From assembly GCA_030248225.1 (NCBI GenBank), contig JASANE010012823.1, positions 106,886-170,885 of the forward strand: a stretch of 64,000 nucleotides of DNA, read 5' to 3'. The notes under the pieces were generated by a model. That model was not told where the DNA came from, made no database searches, and saw nothing but the letters and a program-made list of their open reading frames with translations. The position numbers and the translations under genes are program-made. Positions 31,996 through 44,290 of this stretch are shown one piece after another. Origin of the DNA: Trileptium ribeirensis. Taxonomy: Eukaryota; Nematoda; Enoplea; Enoplida; Thoracostomopsidae. Position 1 is the stretch's first letter. Each line of letters opens with the position of its first letter.

Positions 31996-33674
31996 TATAA
32001 TTTCTGCGTTTTGGTTTCTTTTACCAATTCGCGGTAATTCATTCGTGTATTCGCCGACCTATGTACTTAGTGTGTAATCAATTACGAACGTAATTACGTA
32101 GACATTTCAGCAAGTCGTATTGTACAATTATAAATGCCCGCATTTTGTGTATGTTCACAAAAAGCATGCAATTATATATTTAAAATTTAAATGACACCAC
32201 TTCGAAAGGTACTCTTATGAGGCAGGGAAGGACCATCTCTCTCACTTCAACTGATGGACGGGAAAAAATTTAATCATGTATATACTAGATGCTACGCTGT
32301 GACCATTGGGTTAAAATTAGGAGTTTAGTTGGGAAAATAATAAAACCATAAAATATAAAAATACTTAGGGACAGGTCAGTATACTTAGAACATAAAATAA
32401 ACAATATTTAAAATTTAAAATAGTAGCCATGGATGTTGGGTATTGTTTGAAGGTGCGTTCGCAATCGGTTGAACCCAATAAAAAGAGATTACCGTGGTCT
32501 TCTAGCTTTTAACTGGGCAATTTTCTATACCTAATTATTGTGCTTCAGTAAAGCACTTCAAGTCAACGCAGCAGTGGCTGGTGAATTAATGTCTGATGCG
32601 ACCTGGTTTTCAACCCAACAGCGAAAATAAATATATGTAAATAACCGCTGCCCTCTCACTTTTGTTCAGCGATCACCTCCATTCGTCAGTGCTATCTTTA
32701 TTCAATGTTTTTCGATCTGCTGTATGCTAGCGTTTACAACCTATTTTATTGAAGTTCCAACATTGGCTTCAGCGTCGGGACCATAGTTGTGGAAGCCTTG
32801 AAGGTCTGTCGACTTAGCGGGTAGATGGTCTCGGAGCGGGACGTGTATGCGGAGCTTCGCGGGCTTGAGGTTCTCGAGGAAGGGGACAGGGGTAGGTCAG
32901 GAGAGGGTAAATTTTTTGAAATTTTGAGGAATGCAATATTTTTGCCAAATTGCGATAAATTTTTTTCTCATTCCCGCTATTTTTGCTAATTTTACCTCAA
33001 TTTTTGATAAAATTTTCCCCGCGCCTTCGCCATACGGCTGCTGGTCAGGGATGTAGAGATTTTAGGGGTAGATTTGGCTTGAGGGGATGCCCGACCCTTC
33101 GAGGTGGGAACATAACGCCTTGCCCCCTATCGACACCTATGGGCTGGGCGGTTTGGTTTCTGCTGGGTATTGTAAGAAATAAAAAAAACTTTTATGGGAT
33201 TTTATTGCGAAACGGTTATGACACTCTTTGCATGGCTGTTTGTGACAATAAAACATTAGAAACTGAATTCTAGCCGAAACATCTAGTATAATGGAAAGCT
33301 TCTACGGTATGGCTCAAAAAATTTAAAGTTAAAAGAAAAAAATAGAAGAAATATATAAAAATTTATTTTCAAACATTTTGAGCACACAAACACAACAAAA
33401 ACACATGAGTGATAGTCTTCAAAATGAAACGTGTTGTCCACTAAACTAGTTTATTATAAGATATAGGTTGTTATTTAGCATAATATACATTGCTATGAAC
33501 ATAAAAAAATGTAAAAATCCTATCAATACATTGCAAATTTGACTCACGCTGTAATCTATTTCCCGACAAAAATCACTATTTTCTATGTGATAAAGCAAAC
33601 GGCGTATTTGCTTATTTCTATTTATTACTAATCGTTGATTTATCACTGTTTCTATTAGGTTGGAACGGACTCAC
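31996..33674. other. Intergenic, repeat-like
   Basis: 32830-33160 is an unclassified patch ending CCCCCTATCGACACCTATGG, a tail also seen at 22070 and 31780-31970. No gene was recognised. Confidence 0.4.
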
Positions 33675-33980
33675 TGATATACCTAATTGCTGGTAAAACT
33701 CATACAGGTTCTTTATTCCTGTGCCCGTTGTTGCAGGGCAGAGCTTAACAACCCGTATTTTCAGTTATAAATTTAAAATTCTTTTGATCTCACCAAGTAT
33801 TTTTCTCTTCTACTTATAACTAAACTTAATATACCTAATTGCTGGTAACTCATACAGGTTCTTTATTCCTGTGCCCGCTGTTGCAGGGCAGAGCTTAACG
33901 ACCCGTATTTTAAGTTAGAAATTTAAAATTCTTTTTATCTCACCAAGTATTTGTCTCTTCCGCTTATAACTAAACTTATT
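33675..33980 (+). repeat. 152-bp direct repeat, two copies
   Basis: TATACCTAATTGCTGGTAA and TGCAGGGCAGAGCTTAAC occur in both copies (the latter at about 33734 and 33886). The copies differ at a handful of positions. Confidence 0.85.
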
Positions 33981-34204
33981 GCTCCACGTGTTGATTTCTC
34001 AGAAGAAGTCTTCTCAAGAACTATATTTTCAGGCAATATATACTATATAAAAATCAATATAATAGTTACAAGTAGTTTCGAAGGTAGCTTTGATTTTGCC
34101 GCTAGAGACGCTACTATTTTAGTGATGTTAAAGAACACTGTACAAACTTCATATCATGACATAAATATTACTTCAAATAGGGTGGCGATTTGTTGATTTA
34201 ACAA

Positions 34205-34910
34205 TTCAGATTTTACATTTCAGCTAAACCACATTTCTTGCGACTCTTTGGTTTCACAAAACCCGTTATATTTTACGCAATACACGCGCCATGCTCTTGA
34301 TTATTGAATTTCATGTCCCGATTTCAGATTTTACATGCAGCTAAACCATATTTGTTGAGTCTCTTTGGTTTCATAAAACCGGTTATATTTTACGCAATAC
34401 ACGCTCCATGCTCTTGATTATTGAATTTCATGTCCAGATTTCAGATTTTCCGTGCAGGTAAACCACATTTGTTGGGTCTCTTCGGTTTCACAAAACCCGT
34501 TATATTTTACGCAATACACGCGCCATGCTCTTGATTATTGAATTTCATGTCCCGATTTCAGATTTTACATGCAGCTAAACCATATTTGTTGAGTCTCTTT
34601 GGTTTCATAAAACCGGTTATATTTTACGCAATACACGCTCCATGCTCTTGATTATTGAATTTCATGTCCAGATTTCAGATTTTCCGTGCAGGTAAACCAC
34701 ATTTGTTGGGTCTCTTCGGTTTCACAAAACCCGTTATATTTTACGCAATACACGCGCCATGCTCTTGATTATTTAATTTCATGTCCAGATTTCAGATTTT
34801 ACATGCAGGTAAACCACATTTGTTGAGACTCATCGGTTTCGTGATACACATATTTTGTTCAATACATGCGTCATGGTTTTTACTATTAAATTTTATGTCC
34901 AGTTTTTAGA
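34205..34910 (+). repeat. 117-bp satellite, about six copies in a dimer pattern
   Basis: ATGCTCTTGATTATT recurs every 117 bp (34291, 34408, 34525, 34642, 34759). Alternating units share private variants (CACGCGCC versus CACGCTCC, TACATGCAGCTAA versus CCGTGCAGGTAA), giving a 234-bp higher-order unit. The last copy is degenerate. Confidence 0.85.
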
Positions 34911-37440
34911 CTCCACCACTCGTATTAACATATGGCCATACTGCTATTTGAACTTAATGCTTTATAATAATGAATTAACAAAACTGGGTGCTTGTGTTCA
35001 ATATGAAGCTTTATTTATGGTAACTATTAAATAACCTAAGTAGGAACAATAGGCAAAAAATGCTTAGTATTTCACAATATTATGCTTAAAATTTAAGTTT
35101 TTAAGCATAATTCTTTTAAATTTTCCGATTCATTTGTGGTAAACATTTTAGGTCCTCATTTAGCATAATTAATTCGCACCTACCTACTAAGTTCATACAT
35201 AATATTTAGCAAAGCTTCAAGCCAGCAAGATATCTAAATAGCATGCTAAATATTGAGTATAAACATTTTGTGTGCAGCTTCATCTCTCATACAAACTACG
35301 GCACAGACTGGTCTGTGAATATTTTCGGTCCTATGTACCCGGGTTGTATCACGATGAGGAACATCATGCACAGGCCTACAATGACTTCTAGAGATTAGCA
35401 GTGATAAAGCAATGTTTTACCTTGCGTTTGCCCTAGGTAATAGCAGCCAAGTTTGTTAAAACGTGGCCGAGAGGTATAGCGCTCTGTCCCGTCACACTAG
35501 TCCAGACGGACGTGTTCAACTGCCGCTGATACTGAATTATTAAATTTGGAGTTGATTTTATTTCAAGGAAATAAATGATAAACGTAACATATAAAATGAT
35601 ATAAACAGTTCTTTGATTTTTTTTTAGCCGACGAAGCTTTTGGTTTCATTTTGGTAACAATTGTTACAATGCTTTATCGATGTACTCTGAGATGCACATT
35701 TGGTCTGACGATTAGACATGAACTTTCTAGAAAACATGAATAGTTGATAAAAATGTATACAAATCTGAGTTAGCATGCGATCAGTGAGCAATTTTTAGTT
35801 TACGTGTCTTGGCGATACTTGTTGTATATAAAAACGTTCAAATTTTCCATTAAAAAATCTTTAGTTCTGTTGTCTTCGCTGCAATCATAAACATGTTGTT
35901 CGTCTTGTTACTATATTGTCTATGCCAATAATAGTTGCAATATTGTACTAAAAAATAAAATTTTAGTATACCTAACGTATGATTTGTGCAGATAATATAG
36001 CAATCTTTGTAACATTTGATGCTAAACTTGCTAAAATAATTCTACTGAAATTTTAACAATATTGTTTTCATCTGTGGATTTGAAAATTCAAATACATGTA
36101 CATGTTTGTATTACTCTTCAATTTCAAAAATGATGGAAAACATTAATGAGTGAGTAAACTTAACGTGACCCCATTACCATTTTCCCGTAATTTTGCATAA
36201 AAATTGTTACGGAACGCTTTTTAGTCAATTTAGATTCGGCGCAAATCTGTTCGGTGTAACTAATATAAATGAAGTAAAATATTTATCAGCTGTCAATTTG
36301 AGGTATACGTCTCTGATATATGGGAAATGAATAATACTTCAATGAGTTTTAAATTTTCCGTGAGTCGTATCAAAATCTTGTAGAAAATAGCATAAATACA
36401 ATTTTGCGTCGCCAGCAAAACAACATAATCCACAGTTTTTCGAAAAGTTTGACATTATGCAAACATAAAATTGCAAGACGTTTCGGCCAGAGAATATTAC
36501 TTCCCAATCCCATATATAATATCAATCATACTGGATTCATAGCGGTCATCAAACTCATATGGTTTACGGCCAATCAGATAATTTTTAAGCTAATCAAGGC
36601 GAAATCGCGGACCAGAAAAAACCGAGCTAGTGAATACGCTTCGAGAAATAATCGGTATCACTTTTACACACTGGATCAGTTAGATTGTATTTGGAAAGAA
36701 GCCGTATAACGTTTTATAGTCAAATATGTCTAAGTTTTTATAATCAAAATATTCGGGGCTGTACAGTGTGTGAAGTGAAATTGCCAATTATGGAATGAAT
36801 ATATTATTCACATTTTATCAAATTTTATGAAATATCATAATTAGTATATATAAATTAAATACAAATGTTTTTTCAACTTTATTGTGGATGGATATATCAT
36901 AGCTTTTGTGAGTGATATTGATACCAAATACGTCCATACACCATGATGATATTATATATATAAATTTTTCTCTGCTAGGCTTCAGTTTTAGAATAGTGTT
37001 TTTTTCACAACAAAATATGAACATCAAACTCCACTCAGTAATAACAATAATATCATGAATACTGGGAAATTATCTACACTGTTTCGCAATATAACGTTTA
37101 ATATATACGGTTTCAACTGTTATTATCTCGAATATTGTTCTGTTCTCTTCTATTAAAGTTCTACATCCACAATGCCGAGAATTAGGCTTTAAGTAGTATA
37201 GTTGAGTTGAAAACAGGTAAGTCATGTGTGTTTTTTGTGCAGGATTATATATTTATTTGTAATGAACCTGGGTACGCCGTGTATATTCGGGTATTACCGT
37301 TCATCACATCACATTACCCAACCGAGTAACAATAAATTTAAAGCCATTCGTATTATATAAAACATTTGCAGCTGAAAAGTTCAAGCTTCAATTGTATTGG
37401 ACCAAAATTAATGGTAGACTGTGTGGACTGTAATCACCAC
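34911..37440. other. Intergenic, AT-rich
   Basis: Apart from the tRNA-like sequence at 35463 I recognise nothing. The frames at 36404 and 36818 have no supported start or domain. Confidence 0.35.
35463..35530 (+). pseudogene. Degenerate tRNA-like / SINE promoter region
   Basis: An A-box match TGGCCGAGAGG (35464-35474) is followed 39 nt later by a degenerate B box GTTCAACTGCC (about 35513-35523). No good acceptor stem. Probably an old tRNA-derived SINE. Confidence 0.4.
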
Positions 37441-37444
37441 TAAT

Positions 37445-39384
37445 CTGTTCGCGTAAGACATTCTTTAGCGTGCGGTGTAAACATTCGGTTCGACTGCGGA
37501 TGGTGCGCCGTTGTACGTTGCCATTTGATACCTAACTTCGACATTTGGTTGTTCCATAAGACAGTTTCAATTTGCGCTCCGTGGTCGGTGAAAATGATTT
37601 GAGAAATACCAAAACGCGATATCCGTACATTGGCGAGGGTGTCAACAATAGTAGACGCTGAAATTTCGCTAACGGGATAGAGTTTGGTACCTTCGAGAGT
37701 ACCGAACGATCATCATGACAATATACCGCTTATCATCGCTTATCGGTTCAGAGTTAACGATGTTGTCTCATCTGCAGCGACTCGATTAAGATATTGTATG
37801 GCAGCTGATTTTCGCGGCTTTGTAGTCGTTGCAAGTTTTAATCATATTGCAAATGTCTTTTTTCAGGCTCGGCCAGTGATACGACTGGATAATAACAGCG
37901 AACACTGGCGCGTAGACTGCATGCGAATGTCCGTGGAACAAGGCAAACACGTATTTTTCGGCAGGAATGAACGATTCCTGTCGTCGTACAATTTTTGTCT
38001 GCTGTTGATAGACGTTCGTCGGATCGATCTGAGGTTTTGAAAAACGTTTGCAGGTATTGATCACCGTATTGGGCATCCGTGTTGTCGTCGATCGTAGGCT
38101 TTCCTTGGCCTGTAGCAACCATTGTTCGCAATAGAAGTGGGCGACTGGGTGACCATGTTTTCTTTACAAGCAACGTGCCGAGTCGTAGCATCGAATTCGG
38201 AGATATGCGATAACAATCGGCGCTGTTGGTGACTGGAATTGTTCATACTGAAGCAACAGACCAGCGGTTTGTGATCTGTGTATACATTTCCTGGATGATA
38301 AATGACGCAGAAGGAACGTTTGAGGATGAGAAAAAAAAATGCAAGCAATTCACTGTCGAACAAGGACTGCTTTCGTTAATTGTCGCTGAAATTTCTTGAA
38401 AAGAAGACGATTTGGCGCAAGTCGCAGTTGAGAATTTGATGCACAACTGCACCAGATTTGTAGAGATGCATCACAACATGAGCGCTACGTTGCGGATAAC
38501 CGTGGATCGGACGCATTAAGACCTGCTGCTTTAAAGTGCGGAATGAAGTTTAGGCATTATCGGACCATTCGGTTTATGCTGGCTTTGAACCTTTATTCGA
38601 TCCTTTATTCGATTTCGCCGGTTTCGTCAGATCGGTGAGCGATGCGGTGCCATTGGTGAATCTACAGAGTACGACCAATCGTCGCTACTCTCTGAGTGTT
38701 ATTTGCTGCGGGAGTTGATTCATAGCCTCGATATCGTGAGCCAATGAGCGGATTCTAGCCTTTGAGATGTTGACTGTCGGCTTGAAGAATACGCATTTGG
38801 GTTGTTTGAGTTTGAGTTCATTTTTGTCAAGACGTTCGAAACCACGGTTGAGAGGATAGCGATGTTCGCCATCGGTAACACTTGCTCCGAGAATATCGTC
38901 GGTATACATTTTAGCTAGCATGCCGCGGAATGTGTGATCCATAAGGCCCTAAAACGTTTGCGACGTGTTTCGCAGACAAAGTAGGATGTGTTGGTAGAGG
39001 AACATGCCGAATGAAGTTGTGATGGCCGTGTTTTCGACATATTTAGGTGCTATCGGAGTCTGATGGAACTTTTTGACGTAGTCCTACTTGCTGAAGACTC
39101 GACTAAAATATAGTTCGTTGAGTTTCGGCATCGGATAATGATTGAACTTGGTTTGCGGAGAGTTTGCGCGTTGACACCGTTGGTTGGCACCGATTGGGTG
39201 TTGTCGTTGTTCCCGAATCGCCGTTAGCCTTCCGATGAATACCAGCGTGCCCGGGAGAGCCATTGATGAGCCGTAGATACACATGTTGGTACCTGAAATA
39301 GTTGTTTATTTTCCTCGCTGAACGCTCTATTCCCGAAATCATTGCTTCAGCTCGACTTGTGGTTCCCGCTCCATTGTTTGACAA
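37445..39384 (-). pseudogene. Gypsy-type LTR retrotransposon pol relic
   Basis: Fragment of a Ty3/Gypsy-like polyprotein, read 5' to 3' on the minus strand. It starts with reverse transcriptase (FSRVFSK, NTAITTSFGMF, the active-site box YTDDIL at about 38900, ELKLKQPKCVFFK). RNase H follows (FDSELLAFF, YTDHKPLV, RRLLSHISEFD at about 38190-38350). Last come the integrase zinc-binding region (YHWPSLKKDI...C..C, about 37830-37880) and core (FTDHGAQIET, TTAHHPQSN, about 37480-37620). In-frame stops interrupt the RT, and frames change between RNase H and integrase and within the integrase core. Of the integrase D,D,E residues, only the middle Asp appears intact. No gag, protease or paired LTRs were found. 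Confidence 0.85.
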
Positions 39385-40944
39385 TCGTAGTCATTGATTG
39401 GTTAAGCGTTGCTCGTTCATCGACCGCTGTCACTCTTGATTCGATTGTTTTGTTCGCTTCGAGCAGCAAACCGTCGCGTCGGGTTCATTAATGTCAGCCA
39501 AGTTGGTTTTACTGTGACTTAAATTTACAAGAAGGAACCTCAATGTGTTTATTCACAAACAAAAACAACAAAGTACGAAAGAACATCACAGCGGTACAGT
39601 ATTTGACGAACTGCAGCTGCAGAAATATGCTATTGAGACAGAAGACTTTTAGAAAGGATTTGCTTATATAAGCATAGTTAACCAATAAATAAGTTGAGAA
39701 TGGGAAGTGGGTTCAAGAAATTTGGACCAATTTTAATAGTGTTTTTCAAATATTTTCAATTGTTATCGACAGCACCTTCTTCGCAACGGTTTTGAGCTGC
39801 TACATATTGTGCTACGTATGGCCGATTAAATATATCCTGCATAAATATATATTAAATATATGGCTGCTGGTAATGTAGCTCTTCCAAATTGAAATGGGTT
39901 GAGCCAAAATTGACCGTGGACCGTTCCGGACTACTGCAAATGACGGTTCGGATAGGCCTATCATTAATTTAGAGAAAGTTGAATAAATCATTTATAATTA
40001 ACGCTTACACTTACATTGTTTTTATACAGTGGCGTAACCACTACCTGATTAGTGGGAGGGTGTGTGTGGCGGTTTGAGTATAAATGTTTAATACAAACCT
40101 GACAGCTGATTGACAAAATGTGGGATCGAATATTTAGAGTAATCCCGGTAAGCGCAAAACCTAGAGAGCGGGTGTCTACACCCCTGGCTCCATCGACTAC
40201 CCCCCGCGGTGGATACGCCCTGTGTTCATAACATACTACGATCACAACAAGCAACGTTCTGACGGACTATGGCTTATAGCAGTAATGTTAGTGTATATAT
40301 TACAGTTACATTACAACTCTAAGCTAATCATTCTGTAGTTACAAGGATAATGAAGCCCAAATTTACTTTAAAATAGAATGCCTGTTACGCTGACTAATTA
40401 AACGGACCGCTGATATTGTGTGGCCGACCGCCGAGAAACTTTTTGTTCAACGGCATTTACTGAATCACATAGAAAATGAAAATCAGTCGCCATCTGAATG
40501 TGTTTAGCCTCACTGAGAATATTTTGACTTCTTGCAGTGCAGTTTCATTTCTATTTAAACCAACATAATACATACATATATACGCTGCATTAGATAATCG
40601 TATTGTGTTTGAACGATGGTGCACGTTTTGACATCGTCCGATTATTTTTAAACTTTCAAAAATTGTGAAATTAAATTTATAACAGATATTTTTCGTTCTG
40701 ATTCTGTGTGCTGCTACCCGACCGAAATTGATTAGCGACTGAAATTACATTTTAGAAATTTGAAACTGAAAGATTAGATTAGGAACAAATTAGCAACTGA
40801 AATTGAGCTATTTGAAACAAGTGAATAATCATCTCTGTACGGGGCCAGTGGATTAGCCGAAATCTTATGGAGCTCTCTGAAGTTTTGCTTCTTGATGGCA
40901 CGAAGTGTCCTGTTCATCTTTAGCGTTCTTCTTACTACAATTTA
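39385..40944. other. Intergenic, no gene seen
   Basis: A C/G-rich patch at 40020-40230 starts CAGTGGCGTAAC and ends in GCGGTGGATACGCC, resembling a dispersed repeat end. Nothing else was recognised. Confidence 0.35.
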
Positions 40945-41672
40945 GATGTTTTCTATGAACACTTTCTGGGTCGAAGTTGGTACAATGAAGGTGGTCCATT
41001 TTTATGGCAAGGTCTGGAGTAAGGTTTACAGATTATGAACACTTTCTGGGTCGAAATTGGTACAATGAAGGTGGTCCATTTTTATGGCAAGGTTGGGGTA
41101 AGGGTTACAGATTATGAGCACTTTCTGGGTCGAAGTTGGTACAATGAAGGTGGTCCATTTTTATGGCAAGGTCTGGAGTAAGGTTTACAGATTATGAACA
41201 CTTTCTGGGTCGAAATTGGTACAATGAAGGTGGTCCATTTTTATGGCAAGGTTGGGGTAAGGGTTACAGATTATGAGCACTTTCTGGGTCGAAGTTGGTA
41301 CAATGAAGGTGGTCCATTTTTATGGCAAGGTCTGGAGTAAGGTTTACAGATTATGAACACTTTCTGGGTCTGAAATTGGTACAATGAAGGTGGTCCATTT
41401 TTATGGCAAGGTTGGGGTAAGGGTTACAGATTATGAGCACTTTCTGGGTCGAAGTTGGTACAATGAAGGTGGTCCATTTTTATGGCAAGGTCTGGAGTAA
41501 GGTTTACAGATTATGAACACTTTCTGGGTCGAAATTGGTACAATGAAGGTGGTCCATTTTTATGGCAAGGTTGGGGTAAGGGTTACAGATTATGAGCACT
41601 TTCTGGGTCGAAGTTGGTACAATGAAGGTGGTCCATTTTTATGGCATTGCCTGGAGTAAGATTTACAGATGA
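40945..41672 (+). repeat. 79/80-bp satellite, nine copies in 159-bp dimers
   Basis: TACAATGAAGGTGGTCCATT recurs at 40981, 41061, 41140, 41220, 41299, 41380, 41459, 41539 and 41618. Two unit types alternate: GAACACTTTCTGGGTCGAAATT with GGTTGGGGTAAGGGTT, and GAGCACTTTCTGGGTCGAAGTT with GGTCTGGAGTAAGGTT. It ends about 450 bp upstream of the 591-aa gene. Confidence 0.9.
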
Positions 41673-42124
41673 CGAATAGGGTCTTTAGACAATTAGCCTA
41701 CTATCCCGATTGCCCTGTAAAATTGTAGAGCAAATCTGAACAGGTGCGATTTGGATGGGTAAAAGTGTCCATTCATGTAGTGTGATCTGGACCTCTACAG
41801 ACATGCATGAATAAGACAGGCCTTTATCTAATGACGTTACTTCAATATTTTATAATATTCACAACGATAAACAATTGCCAAAAGTATAATGAATTAAGTG
41901 TCCATGATATTTGTTGTTAACAGACATTGTTCTTATAAGCTTTCATGATTTATTCATGAACCTAACTCTATTGATAGCTCTGCTTCAAATTCAAAATATG
42001 ATCATGATGTTTAATACAATGCTACATACTTTAACTTTAATGGTTTTAGATAAATATTGAAGCTGTATTAGCGAAAAAGAAAAGAAATAAAGAAAAAGAC
42101 AAGGTGAAATTCGATTTGGCCAAA

Positions 42125-43900
42125 ATGAGTAAATTCAGCTATGCCGAGACGGTGTCGAGACCAAAAACGATTCCGGAAAACGACGATAATACTAAGACGA
42201 CTAACGACGAATTAGCTGACAATGGCTCGACTAATTTCAACAATATTATTTTGGATCCAGAACCGGAAACGGATACCTGTGTCAAACCGACGTTCATCAA
42301 AAAACCGCTGTTACCAGACCCAGTTTCTCATCTAAATGGTGACACAAATAAGGCGCTTGAGGCTCAACTAGCGGCACTTAATACATCGGTTGTGGATGTG
42401 ACTTATCGATTAAACGAATTTCAGCTTCATATTAGTGAAATAAAATCAAAAATGAATCAAATAGCATCAGAATTTGGAATAAATCTCTCTGAAATTACAT
42501 CAACAGCTGCGCCCAATATTGCTTCAGCTACAGGTAGTACAGAAACTATGACTGCAACAAACGGTATAAAATTGCAGCAAGATGAAGATATGTTCGATGA
42601 TTGCTTTAAAGATATTGGATGTGCGTTAAATTTTGATGATCAAGTATCAGTTCAACAGCTGGAATATGTCGACGCTACAAATGAGGCGTCTAAGGAGCTG
42701 CAAGGAGACGACACTAAAGTAACAGCGACATATACGAACAAGTTTCTACAAGTTCCGGGAACTAAATCAAACAGTGGTGTCAGCGACAACAGTGAAAAGA
42801 AAGCAACTGAAATACTAAATTGTAATGGATACAATTACACCTCTCGAACACCGCTGTTAATGTCGCCAAGAGCAGGATTGTCAAGCCGTTTCAGGCCAGC
42901 TTTTATTGAGTCAGCGGTACGGCGCCATCAGTCACGTGGAATTTCTCGAAATAAATGGGCAAGTCTTCCGTCAACACCACTGTCTGTATCACCGATTCGG
43001 GAACACGAAGATGAAATGGGAGGAGATTCGGATAACCCATTTGCTGTGTTTTCACCTCCTGGGTTCCGTAACATAATCCGAGTTAACAATGCCGGACAAA
43101 CATATCATCGGCCGCTGTTTCGAAAGTTCCCTTTAGCAGTATCAGAGTACCGACAAAGAATATCTTCTAGTAACGATAGAGTTCAGTCCCAGAGTCGAAA
43201 TGATGCAAACATCCAAGCATTTGATCCAAGATTTCCGTGGCAATGCCAATCAGGTGCCCTCGGAGCAACCGTGCGTCGTCCACGTGCGTTCTCGTACAAT
43301 CCGAATCAGGTGGTGGGGATGACAATGGCTCAGCAAGCTACTCGACAACCACAGCTGTATCCCAATGCATCGTATAACATCCCAGTATCCGGAGGATATT
43401 ATAGCGAATGGTCTACTGTGGACAGTAATTCTGACGCAGTTCGCAGCCCCGGACTACCTAGAAAATCACCGTTGTCGCCTCCTGGTATTGTACTCTATGG
43501 AACAGGCAAGAGTAGCATAGGAGGGTCGTCTCAAAACAAAACGTCAGTCGAAAATAAATCAGAATCACAGCATAATGAAACTGAAAATTATACTAGCGTC
43601 CAAATAAGTCCAAATATTGCCGGAGAAGACAAAAATGACTCTGGTGTTTTTGGCGTTCCAACTGTGCGAAGAATTTTTGTAGGACATGTTGACAGCACAG
43701 TCACGCCAGAGCAACTGATCGATTTTTTGCAAGCTAAATCCGTTAAAGTCGTCGAAGTCCGTGAAACCACGCCGGCAGATATCGATACAAGTCGAGCATT
43801 TTTTCGAAATTTTGTTGTCACAGTCGAAAATCCGGACTATACAACGATGGCTGATCCATCATTTTGGCCAAAAAATGTTTATTGTAAACTCAAATGGTAA
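42125..43900 (+). CDS. 591-aa coiled-coil protein with C-terminal RRM-like (LINE ORF1-type) domain
   Basis: Uninterrupted frame from ATG at 42125 (MSKFSYAETVSRPKT) to TAA at 43898-43900. Residues ~75-117 form a coiled coil with heptad hydrophobics (LEAQLAALNTSVVDVTYRL...). Residues ~120-510 are disordered, Ser/Pro/Asn-rich, with basic RGISR-like stretches. Residues ~514-591 match an RRM-like fold, RRIFVGHVDSTVTPEQL...VKVVEV, closing with DPSFWPKNVYCKLKW. That WP-x-x-V ending is characteristic of RRM-like domains in ORF1 proteins of animal LINEs, so RNA binding is likely. I see no reverse transcriptase in the following 10 kb and no poly(A)-like tail, so it may be a lone ORF1 or a domesticated gene. 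The frame stays open upstream to 42050, right after ATGGTTTTAG, a plausible splice acceptor, so an upstream exon is possible. Function not established. Confidence 0.75.
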   Translation: MSKFSYAETVSRPKTIPENDDNTKTTNDELADNGSTNFNNIILDPEPETDTCVKPTFIKKPLLPDPVSHLNGDTNKALEAQLAALNTSVVDVTYRLNEFQLHISEIKSKMNQIASEFGINLSEITSTAAPNIASATGSTETMTATNGIKLQQDEDMFDDCFKDIGCALNFDDQVSVQQLEYVDATNEASKELQGDDTKVTATYTNKFLQVPGTKSNSGVSDNSEKKATEILNCNGYNYTSRTPLLMSPRAGLSSRFRPAFIESAVRRHQSRGISRNKWASLPSTPLSVSPIREHEDEMGGDSDNPFAVFSPPGFRNIIRVNNAGQTYHRPLFRKFPLAVSEYRQRISSSNDRVQSQSRNDANIQAFDPRFPWQCQSGALGATVRRPRAFSYNPNQVVGMTMAQQATRQPQLYPNASYNIPVSGGYYSEWSTVDSNSDAVRSPGLPRKSPLSPPGIVLYGTGKSSIGGSSQNKTSVENKSESQHNETENYTSVQISPNIAGEDKNDSGVFGVPTVRRIFVGHVDSTVTPEQLIDFLQAKSVKVVEVRETTPADIDTSRAFFRNFVVTVENPDYTTMADPSFWPKNVYCKLKW

Positions 43901-43960
43901 TAATATATTCAAGGCTACGAAACCCTAAAAAGTTTTAATTTATTTGTACGCGTGACGTAA

Positions 43961-44095
43961 ATTGTAACACTCGAAAATCCGGACTAAAAAGCTTGACTGA
44001 TCTGTTGTTTTGGCCAAAACCTATTATCGGAAACTAGAATGGTGAAAAATTTTCAAAGCTGATAAACTCTAAAATGTTTATTTGTTCCCAACCAG
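43961..44095 (+). repeat. Decayed tandem copy of the 591-aa gene's 3' end
   Basis: Repeats 43814-43945 at a 147-bp offset: GAAAATCCGGACTA at 43826 and 43973, then TTTTGGCCAAAA and AA.CT..AATGGT in both. The second copy has lost the frame. It duplicates the last ~24 codons plus the proximal 3' UTR. Confidence 0.75.
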
Positions 44096-44290
44096 ATATG
44101 GAATAATATATCAATACAGTAATAACTTTATTATTAAATTACCGATAAAAGTTGCACCAAGATTTGTCAAACTGAAACATTTTCAAAATCTCGAATGGTA
44201 CTTAGATAGATATTTGCGTAAAGCAAGTAGACCTAGATGGTCCATTTTGCCTAGCAATTGTGGCTGAGTCTCTTGCCCAAGGGGATTAGC

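Noticed and set aside
34205..34910. CRISPR array
   Set aside because: The units are contiguous 117-bp tandem repeats with no unique spacers, in a eukaryotic context. The same reasoning excludes the other arrays.
36404..36709. 101-codon plus-strand frame
   Set aside because: It begins at TTG, not ATG, has no recognisable motif and sits in AT-rich intergenic sequence.
37684..38040. 118-codon plus-strand frame
   Set aside because: Antisense shadow of the Gypsy integrase region.
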